Positions 1-7,178 of a DNA stretch of 33,775 nucleotides are shown piece by piece. Each line of letters opens with the position of its first letter. The first letter of the stretch is position 1. The notes beneath the pieces are model-generated. The model had not been told where the DNA came from. It saw nothing but the letters and a program-made list of their open reading frames with translations, and made no database searches. The stretch is from an uncultured Ectothiorhodospiraceae bacterium (GTDB lineage Bacteria > Pseudomonadota > Gammaproteobacteria > Nitrococcales > Nitrococcaceae), in assembly GCA_913061005.1 (NCBI GenBank), contig CAJXSH010000016.1, positions 1-33,775 of the forward strand, in the 5' to 3' direction. Position numbers and translations under genes: made by a program.

Positions 1-500
1 TTCTGCAGGGCCTGGAGCGCGGCGTCGTAGTCCGGCTCCTGGCGGATTTCCGGGACCAGCTCGGCGTGGATGACGGTGTCATCCCGGTCGAGCACCAGCA
101 CTGCCCGGGCGGTGAGCCCGGCCATGGGGCCGTCCAGCTGGAGGATGCCGTAGTCTCTGGCAAAGCTGTGGTCGCGCATCATCGAAAGCGCCTCCACCCC
201 CTCGATGCCCTCGGTCTCGCAGAAACGGGCCGCGGCGAAGGGCAGATCGGCGGAGATGTTGAGCACCACCGCGTCGTCGAGGGCCGCCGCCTTGACGTTG
301 AACTGGCGGGCCGACATGGCGCAGGTGGGGGTATCCAGGCTGGGGACGATGCTCAACACCTTGCGCTTGCCGGCATAGTCGGCCAGCGAGACATCGCTCA
401 GGTCGGTGCGCGTGAGGCGAAAATCCGGCGCCTTGTCGCCGACCCGCGGCAGATCGCCGCTCAGCTGGACCGTCTCACCCCGTCTTGTCACTGTGGTCAT
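1..500 (-). CDS. tpx: Thiol peroxidase Tpx (3' end cut by window edge)
   Basis: This is a periplasmic or cytosolic atypical 2-Cys peroxiredoxin that reduces H2O2 and organic, especially lipid, hydroperoxides using thioredoxin. 166 codons are visible. E. coli Tpx has 168 residues, so only the last one or two residues and the stop are missing. The peroxidatic cysteine is C60 in the motif SLDTPTC and the resolving cysteine is C94 in ARFCETEG, both in the family positions. The start is the ATG at 500, preceded by an AGGAG ribosome site about 7 nt upstream. The gene follows gcvH after a 34-nt gap on the same strand and is probably the last visible member of the ygfB-pepP-ubiH-gcvH run. Thioredoxin (12831-13157), its usual electron donor, is encoded in the same window. 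Confidence 0.95.
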   Translation of the reverse strand, partial: MTTVTRRGETVQLSGDLPRVGDKAPDFRLTRTDLSDVSLADYAGKRKVLSIVPSLDTPTCAMSARQFNVKAAALDDAVVLNISADLPFAAARFCETEGIEGVEALSMMRDHSFARDYGILQLDGPMAGLTARAVLVLDRDDTVIHAELVPEIRQEPDYDAALQALQ

Positions 501-534
501 CGTTGTTCTCCTGTTGAGGGTCTCGAGCCGAGCC

Positions 535-927
535 CTAGGACTCCTCGGCCACCACCTCGGCGTAGCCGTCGGCGTCGAGCAGTTCCTCGAGTTCACCCGG
601 GTCGGTGGCCTGCATGACAAAAAGCCAGCCTTCGCCGTAGGGGTCCTGGTTGACCTGCTCCGGAGCGTCGGCAAGGGCTTCGTTGACGGCCACCACCTCG
701 CCGTCCACCGGCGCGTAGATATCCGAGGCGGCCTTGACCGACTCCACCACCGCGCAGGTATCGCCGGCCTGGACGTTGCCCTGCTCCCCCGGCAGCTCGA
801 CAAACACCAGATCACCCAGCGACTGCTGGGCATGCTCGGTGATGCCGATGGTCACACGGCCGTTGCCTTCATCACGGACCCACTCGTGGGTACGGGCATA
901 GCGTAAATCAGCGGGTATATGGCTCAT
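535..927 (-). CDS. gcvH: Glycine cleavage system H protein
   Basis: This is the lipoyl carrier protein of the glycine cleavage system. It shuttles the aminomethyl group between the P, T and L proteins in the cytosol. The protein has 130 residues, the usual family length. The lipoylated lysine is K65 in the hallmark motif [13 protein letters not shown], and the N-terminal THEWVR block is also typical. The start is the ATG at 927, because a GAGGAG site lies 9 nt upstream. A TTG six bases further up would be only 3 nt from that site. In E. coli the ubiH locus continues into visC and gcvTHP. Here only gcvH follows ubiH, 30 nt downstream, and no gcvT, gcvP or ubiI is present in the window. The partner genes may lie elsewhere. 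Confidence 0.96.
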   Translation of the reverse strand: MSHIPADLRYARTHEWVRDEGNGRVTIGITEHAQQSLGDLVFVELPGEQGNVQAGDTCAVVESVKAASDIYAPVDGEVVAVNEALADAPEQVNQDPYGEGWLFVMQATDPGELEELLDADGYAEVVAEES

Positions 928-957
928 CGACAAGGGCTCCTCGCGGTCATCGGCGCA

Positions 958-2358
958 TCATACGGGATCGCGGCAGAGTTCGGGGACATCGCCGGCGGCA
1001 CCGGTGGCCTGTTTAAGCAACGCCCGCCGCGCCGGCGGGAAGAGATCGAGCAGCGTCAGCCCGACATTGCGCGCCGCCACCAGCGGCAGGAATTCGTTGG
1101 AAAAAACCCGCACCAACCCGTCGGTAAAGGTAAAGGTGCGGCGATAGTCGCTGCGGCGGCTGCGGGCATAGGCGGCCAGCCGGTCCGGGTCGCCAGGATC
1201 CGCGGCCCCGGCGGAACCATCCGCCTCGGCCTGTCGCTCCGCTGCGTCCGTCTCCACCGGCCCCGTGGCGTCGGCGGTCTCGCCGGCCGTACCAAGCGGC
1301 CTGCCGCCGCCCAGGGCCTCCACCAGCCCGGCCACATCCCGTAGCGCCAGGTTGAGCCCCTGGCCGGCCACCGGATGCAGGGCATGGGCGGCGTTGCCCA
1401 TGATCACCGCCCGCTGGGCGCAGAACTGATCGGCGGTAACCGCCCAGAGCGGGTAGACCTGTCGCTTGCCCACCGCCTCGAGCCGGCCCAGCCGCCAGCC
1501 GAAGGCCGATTGCAGCGCTTGCAGGAACGCCGTCTCGCTCCACTGCGTCGCCGCCGCCTGGGCCTCGTCATGGGGCAGGGTCCAGACCAGCGAGGCGGCG
1601 TCCTCACCCGCCGGCAGCACCGCCAGCGGCCCGTCCGGGGTGAACCGCTCGTAGGCGGTGCCGTGGTGGGGGTATTGGGTGCGCAGGTTGGCGATGATCG
1701 CGCTCTGGCCGTAATCGCGCTCATCAAGCCCGACCCCCAGGGCCTCGCGGGTGGTCGAGCGCATGCCATCGGCGACCACCAGCAGCCGGGTCGAGACGGT
1801 CTGCGGGCCGGACTCGGTCTCGATGACCACCTGACGGGCAATGGCCCGGGTCTCGGCCGGCGATATCGCATCGCCCGGTCGATCATCCGCCGCCGGGATG
1901 CGCCCGGCATCCGGGTCCGATCCCGCCTCGGCGGGTGCCATCACCGGATGGGTCTGGGTGATCCGCGCCGGGCAGAAGACATCCGCCGCCTCGGCCATGG
2001 CCGGCGCGAGCACCGCGCCCAGCACCCGGTTGGGGGCGACATGGCCGAGTGCCGGCAGGCCCTCCTCGGTGGCATCCAGCCGGGTGAACCCACCATGCCC
2101 CCGGTCCGAGACATGGATGCGGCGGATGGGCGAGGCGCCGGCCTCGATGGCCTCCCACAGCCCCAGGTTTTCAAAAAACCGCCGCGAGGTGGGGGCCAGG
2201 GCCGTCTGGCGATCGTCAAAACTGGGCTGGGACTCGGCCTGGGGCGGGACCGGTTCGACCACCGCCACCCGGTAGCCCGAGCCGCGCAGCGCCACCGCCA
2301 GACTGGCTCCCACCAGGCCGCCGCCGGCGATGACGATATCGTAGTCAAAGCCGCTCAT
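958..2358 (-). CDS. ubiH: 2-octaprenyl-6-methoxyphenol hydroxylase UbiH
   Basis: This is an FAD-dependent aromatic hydroxylase of ubiquinone biosynthesis (UbiH/UbiF/COQ6 family), membrane-associated. Visible motifs are the N-terminal dinucleotide fold AGGGLVGAS (residues 11-19), the FAD/NADPH motif VVADGMRS (about 194-201), and the second FAD motif GNAAHALHPVAGQGLNL (321-337). The blocks YERFTPDGPLAVLP and LQSAFGWRLG match UbiH more closely than the paralogues UbiI or UbiF. The protein has 466 residues against about 390 in E. coli. The excess lies in two acidic, Ala/Gly/Asp-rich insertions at roughly 140-171 and 351-390. The ATG overlaps the pepP stop by 4 bases (ATGA), so translation is probably coupled. 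The pepP-ubiH order is conserved in gammaproteobacteria. Confidence 0.93.
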   Translation of the reverse strand: MSGFDYDIVIAGGGLVGASLAVALRGSGYRVAVVEPVPPQAESQPSFDDRQTALAPTSRRFFENLGLWEAIEAGASPIRRIHVSDRGHGGFTRLDATEEGLPALGHVAPNRVLGAVLAPAMAEAADVFCPARITQTHPVMAPAEAGSDPDAGRIPAADDRPGDAISPAETRAIARQVVIETESGPQTVSTRLLVVADGMRSTTREALGVGLDERDYGQSAIIANLRTQYPHHGTAYERFTPDGPLAVLPAGEDAASLVWTLPHDEAQAAATQWSETAFLQALQSAFGWRLGRLEAVGKRQVYPLWAVTADQFCAQRAVIMGNAAHALHPVAGQGLNLALRDVAGLVEALGGGRPLGTAGETADATGPVETDAAERQAEADGSAGAADPGDPDRLAAYARSRRSDYRRTFTFTDGLVRVFSNEFLPLVAARNVGLTLLDLFPPARRALLKQATGAAGDVPELCRDPV

Positions 2359-3662
2359 CGCGCCGACTCCATCATCGCCTCGATTTCGTCGATGGCCTTG
2401 GGTGCGGCCTCGGTGAGGTTTTCATGGCCCTCGCGGGTGATCAGGCAGTCATCCTCGATCCGCACGCCAATGCCCTGCCAGCGCGCATCGACATCGCTGC
2501 CCGGCGGGATGTAGAGCCCCGGCTCGACGGTGAGCACCATGCCGGGTTCGAGCTCGCGCCAGTGGCCGTCGACTTTGTAATCGCCCACATCATGGACATC
2601 CATGCCCAGCCAATGGCCGGTGCGATGCATGAAAAACCGCCGGTAGTCGCCCGACTCGAGCGCCTCGTCGACACTGCCCGAGAGCAGCCCCAGATCGACC
2701 ATGCCCTCGGTCAACACCCGGGTGGCGGCCTCGTGGCCGGCGTTCCAGTGCTGTCCGGGGCGAACCTGGGCCAGCGCGGCGCGCTGGGCATCGAGTACCA
2801 CCTCGTAGACGGCGCGTTGCTCGGCACTGAACCGGCCGCTGACCGGCAGGGTGCGGGTGATATCGGCGGCATAGCCGTCGATCTCGGCGCCGGCATCCAC
2901 CAGGATCAACTCGCCCGGGCACAGCTCGGCCTGGTTGGCGATGTAGTGCAGCACACAGGCGTTGGCCCCGCTGCCGGCGATCACCGGATAGGCGGGGTGG
3001 CCGTTGTGGCGGCGAAAATCGTACAAAAGCTCCGCCTCGATTTCGTATTCGCGCATGCCCGGGCGGATGACACTCAAAAGCCGGCGATGGGCGGCCGCGG
3101 TCACCCGGGCGGCGTAGCGCATGCGCGACTGCTCGGCGCGGGACTTTAAAAGCCGCATCTCGTGGAGGACATGCTCGAGGGCGACATACTCCATGGGCAC
3201 CCGCACCCCGCTGCGGGCCCGGCCGCGCAGGGCGTTGACCCAGCCGATGAGGCGCTGGTCGAACTCCGGGTCGGCGCCCATGGTGCAGTAGACCTTGCTG
3301 CGGCCTTCCATCAGCCCCGGCAGGATGTCGTCGATATCATCGATGGGAAAGGCGTCATCTGCGCCGTAGACATCCACCGCGGCGGTCTGGCCGATGGTCC
3401 GGCCCTGCCAGACCTCTCGGTCGGGGTCGCGTTCGCGCGAGAAAAGGATGTAGGCGCCGGCCTCGCGGCCGGGGACGAGCACCGCCACGGCGTCGGGCTC
3501 GTTAAAGCCGGTGAGGTAGAAAAAATCGCTGTCCTGTCGATAGGGGTGGTGGACATCGCGGTTGCGCGGCCGCTCGGGCGCGGCGGGCAGAATGGCGATG
3601 CCATCCTCGCCGAGATGCTGCATCAACCCCTCGCGGCGTTTTCGGTACTCGAGCATTTCCAT
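2355..3662 (-). CDS. pepP: Xaa-Pro aminopeptidase PepP
   Basis: This is aminopeptidase P II, a cytosolic dimetal (Mn) peptidase that removes N-terminal residues preceding proline. It has 435 residues, close to the 441 of E. coli. The five metal ligands of the pita-bread fold are all present: D256 (LVDAG), D267 (AADITR), H350 (RTGHWLG), E380 (LTVEPG) and E403 (VRIEDD). The N-terminal creatinase-type domain contains the DSDFFYLTGFNEP block at about 44-56. The start is the ATG at 3662. A second ATG lies two codons in, and the ribosome site is weak. The gene starts 14 nt after the ygfB stop and overlaps ubiH by 4 nt, giving the conserved ygfB-pepP-ubiH operon. Confidence 0.97.
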   Translation of the reverse strand: MEMLEYRKRREGLMQHLGEDGIAILPAAPERPRNRDVHHPYRQDSDFFYLTGFNEPDAVAVLVPGREAGAYILFSRERDPDREVWQGRTIGQTAAVDVYGADDAFPIDDIDDILPGLMEGRSKVYCTMGADPEFDQRLIGWVNALRGRARSGVRVPMEYVALEHVLHEMRLLKSRAEQSRMRYAARVTAAAHRRLLSVIRPGMREYEIEAELLYDFRRHNGHPAYPVIAGSGANACVLHYIANQAELCPGELILVDAGAEIDGYAADITRTLPVSGRFSAEQRAVYEVVLDAQRAALAQVRPGQHWNAGHEAATRVLTEGMVDLGLLSGSVDEALESGDYRRFFMHRTGHWLGMDVHDVGDYKVDGHWRELEPGMVLTVEPGLYIPPGSDVDARWQGIGVRIEDDCLITREGHENLTEAAPKAIDEIEAMMESAR

Positions 3663-3676
3663 GGTACTTGGACGCC

Positions 3677-4267
3677 CTAGCTGTCCAGAAAATCCCCGCC
3701 CGCCGGCCCGGCGCCGGCCACCGGCTGGGCCGAGGAGGGCAGCGCGGTGTGTTCACGCAGCAACAAGGTCGCCGCCCGCAGGTACTCGACCAGCTCGGTG
3801 AAGGCCATTTCGTTGTCTTCATCGGCGGTCAGATCCGTATCCACCCGGGCGATCTCGGTGAGATCGTTGACCACCTCATTGGCCTCCCGCGGCAGCTTCG
3901 CCGGCTGGTGACTGCCCGCCACCCCCAGGCCAAACAAAAACCCCTCGCACCACTGACCCAGCTCGCGGGCCCGCTCGGGCAGGGGGGCCGCGTCGTCGGG
4001 CAGCAGCGGCTCGAACTCAAGGCTGTCATTGCGCAACCGCTCGCGGGTGTCCTGGTAGGTCTCGGTGAGCGCCTCGAGCACTTCGCGGGCGGCATCGCCC
4101 TTGGGCGAGAGCCCGTCGAGGACCTGAGCGATCCACTGGGCGGTCTCGGGCTCGTCGGGGCTGCAGAAAAGCCCGCAGAGCATCCCCTGCGCCCCGGCGG
4201 CGGTGACATCGGCATCGATCGCCTGCAACGCGGCGGCGAGCCTTGTATAGCTTTGTGTCTCGGTCAT
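3677..4267 (-). CDS. ygfB: UPF0149 family protein YgfB
   Basis: This is a YgfB/YecA-like protein of the UPF0149 family, 196 residues (E. coli YgfB 192). Family features are the block GMLCGLFCSPDEPET near residues 33-48, the block QWCEGFLFGLG around 110-120, and the acidic segment DLTADEDNEMAFTELVEYLR near the C-terminus. The last of these is typical of this helical family. The molecular role is poorly defined. In Pseudomonas the homologue has been linked to beta-lactam resistance control, which is family knowledge and not visible here. The start is the ATG at 4267 with AGGA about 9 nt upstream. It is the first gene of the leftward ygfB-pepP-ubiH-gcvH-tpx run and is divergent from the zapA cluster. 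An in-frame upstream extension would run antisense through the zapB-like gene and is rejected. Confidence 0.92.
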   Translation of the reverse strand: MTETQSYTRLAAALQAIDADVTAAGAQGMLCGLFCSPDEPETAQWIAQVLDGLSPKGDAAREVLEALTETYQDTRERLRNDSLEFEPLLPDDAAPLPERARELGQWCEGFLFGLGVAGSHQPAKLPREANEVVNDLTEIARVDTDLTADEDNEMAFTELVEYLRAATLLLREHTALPSSAQPVAGAGPAGGDFLDS

Positions 4268-4324
4268 GGGGCAATATCCTAGCATTCGTGCTAGCCTCCG
4301 GGGGGTCGAAGGGAGGTCGCTCAA
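4268..4324. promoter_or_regulatory. Divergent promoter region ygfB / zapB-like with TTCG hairpin
   Basis: This 57-nt gap separates two divergent operons. At 4279-4294 it holds a perfect inverted repeat, CTAGCA-TTCG-TGCTAG, which has a 6-bp stem and a UUCG-type tetraloop if transcribed. AT-rich hexamers resembling -10 boxes overlap it on both strands (TAGCAT on plus, TAGGAT on minus), but no convincing -35 box is visible. GGGAGG at 4311-4316 is the ribosome site of the rightward gene. A role as an operator or leader hairpin is inference. Confidence 0.45.
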
Positions 4325-4543
4325 GTGGTTGATTCCGTTAGCGAACAGATCGCGCAGCTGGAGACGCGGGTGGAAGAGCTCATGCGGCTTTGCGATCGGC
4401 TGCGCGAGGAAAACCGCCTGCTGCTTGATGCCCAGGAGTCCCTCAACGCCGAACGCGCGGCGCTGCTTGATAAAAACGAAACCGCCCGGGCCCGGATCGA
4501 GGCGATGATCAGTCGGCTGAAAGCGCTGGAGCAAAACGCATGA
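4325..4543 (+). CDS. TIGR02449-type ZapB-like coiled-coil protein
   Basis: This is a small 72-residue protein predicted to be almost entirely alpha-helical coiled coil, with heptad-like spacing of Leu, Ile and Val from residue 5 to 68 and many Glu and Arg. Small coiled-coil proteins of this kind are encoded directly before zapA in Pseudomonas and relatives (TIGR02449 family). They resemble ZapB, the Z-ring-associated protein that binds ZapA in E. coli. The start is the GTG at 4325, with a strong GGGAGG site 8 nt upstream. The stop overlaps the zapA start (ATGA at 4540), implying coupled synthesis and a shared role at the division septum. The ZapB-like function is inferred from context and architecture. 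Confidence 0.85.
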   Translation: MVDSVSEQIAQLETRVEELMRLCDRLREENRLLLDAQESLNAERAALLDKNETARARIEAMISRLKALEQNA

Positions 4544-4857
4544 GCGAACCGGTCAAAGTCGAAATCCTGGATCGCGAGTTCATGGTGGCCGCCCCGCCGG
4601 AAGAGCGCGAGGGGCTGATGGCCTCGGCCCGGCAGCTCGATGCCCGAATGCGCGAGGTCCGGGATACCGGCAAGGTGGTGGGCATCGATCGCATTGCCAT
4701 TATGGCCGCGCTCAACATCACCCACGAAATGCTCCAGGCCCAGGCCTCGGCATCGACGGCGAGCGACGCCGGCGAGCGCATCGGCCGGCTGGGCGAGCGG
4801 CTCGAGGCGTATCTGGCCGAGGTCAACGGCGGCGATGGGCCCACCGATCGGGGCTGA
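4540..4857 (+). CDS. zapA: Cell division protein ZapA
   Basis: This is a 105-residue FtsZ-binding protein that bundles protofilaments and stabilises the Z ring. The N-terminal block VKVEILDREFMVAAPPEE is the beta-hairpin head of ZapA. The block ASARQLDARMREVRDTGKV and the conserved IDRIAIMAALNITHEML segment (about 55-72) follow. The C-terminal half is helical and would form the tetrameric coiled coil. The length equals the family norm. It overlaps the upstream coiled-coil gene by 4 nt. Immediately downstream comes 6S RNA and then fau, the arrangement zapA-ssrS-fau found in E. coli and many other gammaproteobacteria. Confidence 0.95.
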   Translation: MSEPVKVEILDREFMVAAPPEEREGLMASARQLDARMREVRDTGKVVGIDRIAIMAALNITHEMLQAQASASTASDAGERIGRLGERLEAYLAEVNGGDGPTDRG

Positions 4858-4910
4858 GCGGTCTCATCGATGACAGCGCTGGACGGCCCTCGCTGGTGTA
4901 TGCAGACTGG

Positions 4911-5110
4911 AGATGGGTTTCCTGCGGCGTTCGAGAACGGGCTTTCAGCATTCTTGACCCTACAATCATGCGCCTCAGGGGAGTTGTTGTTTTATCGCCA
5001 GTGTGCAGGTCCGCCACGCAGCGGAAAGCCTAAGGCGGTATTCGCCCTCCCCGACCTGAACCACAGGGTTCAAGGGCGTTGCCCGAACGGCGCTGCGGGA
5101 CCCATTCATT
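4911..5110 (+). ncRNA. ssrS: 6S RNA (SsrS)
   Basis: This is a regulatory RNA that mimics an open promoter and binds sigma70 RNA polymerase in stationary phase. The conserved hairpin TGAACCACAGGGTTCAAGGG (about 5057-5078) matches the E. coli CTTGAACCAAGGGTTCAAGGG segment. The piece GGTCCGCC...GGAAAGCCTAAGGCGG (about 5008-5040) matches GGTCCGTCCGAGAAGCCTTAAAAC. The two ends can pair: ATGGGT near 4913 with ACCCAT near 5100, and CGTTCG near 4928 with CGAACG near 5087. They form the long closing stem that defines the rod. The position between zapA and fau is the canonical locus. The ends given are estimates from pairing. An open frame of 96 codons through this region is not considered coding. Confidence 0.9.
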
Positions 5111-5116
5111 GCCCAT

Positions 5117-5134
5117 CGGGGGTGTCAGCCCCCG
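5117..5134 (+). other. GC hairpin between 6S RNA and fau
   Basis: There is a perfect 6-bp stem CGGGGG / CCCCCG with the 6-nt loop TGTCAG, ending 9 nt before the fau start codon. No T run follows, so it does not look like an intrinsic terminator. It could mark the processing boundary of a 6S-fau precursor, since the two are co-transcribed in E. coli. It could also affect fau translation, because fau has no clear ribosome site. Confidence 0.4.
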
Positions 5135-5143
5135 TCACCTGTC

Positions 5144-5758
5144 ATGACCCTCGAGGATAAGCCCGGCCTGCGTCGCCGGCTGCGGCAACGACGACGCGCC
5201 ATCTCCCCGGTCGACCAGCATCGCGCCGCCCAGGCCGCGGCCGAGCGGCTGAGCGCGCTTGCCCGTTGGCGTCACGCAAAGCGCGTGGCGGTCTATCTGC
5301 CGGCGGATGGCGAGATGGGCACCGCCGCGGTGATGGACGCCGCCTGGCAGGCCGGCAAGGCCATCTATCTGCCGGTCATCCAGCCCCCGCGGGGACAGCA
5401 CGGGGCCGCCGCGGCGCGACGCGCCGGGCATCTGGTCTTTCGCCGCTATCAACCCCACACCCCGCTGCGACCGGGGCTGCTGGGTATTCCCGAGCCGGTC
5501 CGCGGTGCCGCGCCCTGCCTGCCGCTGGCAGCGCTCGATGTCCTGGTCATGCCGCTTGTCGGGTTTGATGCCCGGGGTCGGCGGCTTGGCATGGGGGGTG
5601 GGTTTTATGACCGCACCCTCGCCGGCCGTGACGGCCATCGACGCCCCTGGCGGGTGGGGCTTGCCCATGCCATCCAGCAGATACCCGCCCTGCCCGAGGA
5701 CCCGTGGGATCAACGGCTTGATGCCTGTGTCACAGAATCGTCCACGTGGCTCTGGTAG
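5144..5758 (+). CDS. fau: 5-formyltetrahydrofolate cyclo-ligase (Fau/YgfA)
   Basis: This is 5,10-methenyltetrahydrofolate synthetase, which uses ATP to convert 5-formyl-THF back to the active one-carbon pool. It has 204 residues (E. coli YgfA 182). Family motifs are RRLRQRRRAIS near the N-terminus (basic substrate-binding helix), VLVMPLVGFDARGRRLGMGGGFYDRTL (about 134-160), and a C-terminal block ending in DPWDQRLDACVTE. The start is the ATG at 5144, with no convincing Shine-Dalgarno sequence. Transcription as the distal part of the 6S RNA transcript, as in E. coli, would fit. The EVE-domain gene follows 11 nt later. Confidence 0.94.
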   Translation: MTLEDKPGLRRRLRQRRRAISPVDQHRAAQAAAERLSALARWRHAKRVAVYLPADGEMGTAAVMDAAWQAGKAIYLPVIQPPRGQHGAAAARRAGHLVFRRYQPHTPLRPGLLGIPEPVRGAAPCLPLAALDVLVMPLVGFDARGRRLGMGGGFYDRTLAGRDGHRRPWRVGLAHAIQQIPALPEDPWDQRLDACVTESSTWLW

Positions 5759-5769
5759 ACTGATCGGTT

Positions 5770-6249
5770 ATGGCGTATTGGTTGATGAAATCCGAACCCG
5801 ATGTCTATGGCATCGACCACTTGGCCGCCGAGCCCGACGGGCGGGACCACTGGGATGGCATCCGCAACTACCAGGTGCGGAACATGTTCCGGGACCAGTT
5901 CAAGGTCGGTGATCAGGCGTTTTTCTACCACTCCAACACCAAGGTCCCGGGGATCGTGGGGGTCATGGAGATCGTCAGCGAGGCCTACCCCGACCACACG
6001 GCCTTTGACCCCAACGAAAAGTACTACGACCCGAAAAGCGATCCGGACAACCCGCGCTGGCTGATGGTGGATGTGCAATACCGCCGCCACACCCGCCGGG
6101 TGATCCCCCTGGCGGAACTCAAGGCCGATCCCGCCCTCTCACAGATGAAGCTTGTGCAGCGCGGCAACCGCCTGTCGGTGATGCCGGTCAGCGAGGCCGA
6201 GTGGCAGCACATCCTGGATCTGGAAAAGCAGGGCGAGACAGGTGAGTGA
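5770..6249 (+). CDS. EVE domain-containing protein
   Basis: This 159-residue protein consists of a single EVE domain, the PUA-like fold first described in thymocyte nuclear protein 1. It begins with MAYWLMKSEPDVYGIDHL. It contains the aromatic cage block WDGIRNYQVRNMFRD (about 28-43), then FFYHSNTKVPGIVGV and WLMVDVQYRRH. EVE and related ASCH/YTH domains bind modified bases in nucleic acid, so a modified-base-binding role is likely for the family. The exact ligand is unknown. Such genes commonly follow 6S RNA and fau in Pseudomonas-type genomes, which matches here. Its stop overlaps the start of the next gene by 8 nt. Confidence 0.9.
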   Translation: MAYWLMKSEPDVYGIDHLAAEPDGRDHWDGIRNYQVRNMFRDQFKVGDQAFFYHSNTKVPGIVGVMEIVSEAYPDHTAFDPNEKYYDPKSDPDNPRWLMVDVQYRRHTRRVIPLAELKADPALSQMKLVQRGNRLSVMPVSEAEWQHILDLEKQGETGE

Positions 6250-7171
6250 ACCGGCAAAGGCGTTGAACCAACTGCGGGCCTTGATCGATGCCATCCCCCT
6301 GACCGCACTGGTCCTGGCGCTGGCGTTGTGGTGGATGGGCTGGCCGGGTATTGCCAACAGCGACGGCGAGATCCCGCCGCTCGAGCCGGTCCAGGCCCAG
6401 AGCGTGGAAAAGCTCGAGGGGATTTTCAGTCAGGCGGGCTATTTCTGGCCGGCCCGGCAGGTGCCGCCGCTGACCTTAAAGGCCTTCCCCGACGACATGG
6501 GCGAGGCGCCGAGCGAGCAGCGCAAGGCGTTGTTCTTTCGCGCGCTGATGCCGCTTGTCCTCGCCGAAAACGAGCGCATCCGGCGCCAGCGGCATCAGCT
6601 CCATCAGGCGCTCAGCGAATCGCTGCCCGAGCAGCGGCGCAAGAACATCCTCAACCGCCTGGCCGAAGACTACCGGGTGGATGGCCCGCCCCTTGCGGCC
6701 GAGACCTGGCAGACGCTGGAGCGGCGCATCGATACGGTACCCGCGGCCCTGGCCCTGGCCCAGGCGGCCAAGGAAAGCGGCTGGGGCACATCGCGGTTTG
6801 CCCGCGAGGCCAACAATCTCTTTGGCGAGTGGACCTGGGATGCCTCGCAGGGCCTCAAGCCGCTGGATCGGCCCGAGGACGCCGATCACTATGTGCAGGT
6901 CTTCGATAACCTGCGCGACTCGGTGCGCAGTTATCTGCAAAACCTCAACAGCCACCCGGCCTATGAGCGTTTTCGCCGCATCCGGGCCCAGGCGCGAAGC
7001 GAGGACCGGGCCATGACACCCGCCGAGATGACCGCCGGGCTCGAGAGCTACTCGCAGCGCGGGATGGCCTATGTCGAAGAGGTCCGCGAGATGATCCGCG
7101 CCAACCGCCTCCACCGGCTGGCCACCAACACCACCCTGGCCCGCAAGTCCGAGCGGGTCGCCCTGCGCTGA
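6242..7171 (+). CDS. Bax-like glucosaminidase-domain protein
   Basis: This 309-residue protein has an N-terminal membrane anchor or uncleaved signal (about residues 17-34, IPLTALVLALALWWMGW). Its C-terminal domain belongs to the mannosyl-glycoprotein endo-beta-N-acetylglucosaminidase family (FlgJ/Bax type). The signature ALAQAAKESGWGTSRFAREA (about 174-193) contains the predicted catalytic Glu, followed by NNLFGEW. It presumably cleaves peptidoglycan glycan strands in the periplasm. The start is a GTG at 6242, overlapping the EVE gene by 8 nt. It ends 7 nt before the convergent argA stop with no terminator between them. E. coli Bax is of comparable size and order, but the physiological role is not established. 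Confidence 0.85.
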   Translation: MSEPAKALNQLRALIDAIPLTALVLALALWWMGWPGIANSDGEIPPLEPVQAQSVEKLEGIFSQAGYFWPARQVPPLTLKAFPDDMGEAPSEQRKALFFRALMPLVLAENERIRRQRHQLHQALSESLPEQRRKNILNRLAEDYRVDGPPLAAETWQTLERRIDTVPAALALAQAAKESGWGTSRFAREANNLFGEWTWDASQGLKPLDRPEDADHYVQVFDNLRDSVRSYLQNLNSHPAYERFRRIRAQARSEDRAMTPAEMTAGLESYSQRGMAYVEEVREMIRANRLHRLATNTTLARKSERVALR

Positions 7172-7178
7172 TCCGCCG

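Noticed and set aside
4268-4534. N-terminal extension of YgfB across the zapB-like gene
   Set aside because: The extension is antisense to a well-supported coiled-coil gene, and MTETQSYTRL at 4267 fits the family start.
4870-5160. 96-codon open frame between zapA and fau
   Set aside because: It runs through 6S RNA, whose conserved hairpin and closing stem explain the sequence. The translation resembles nothing.
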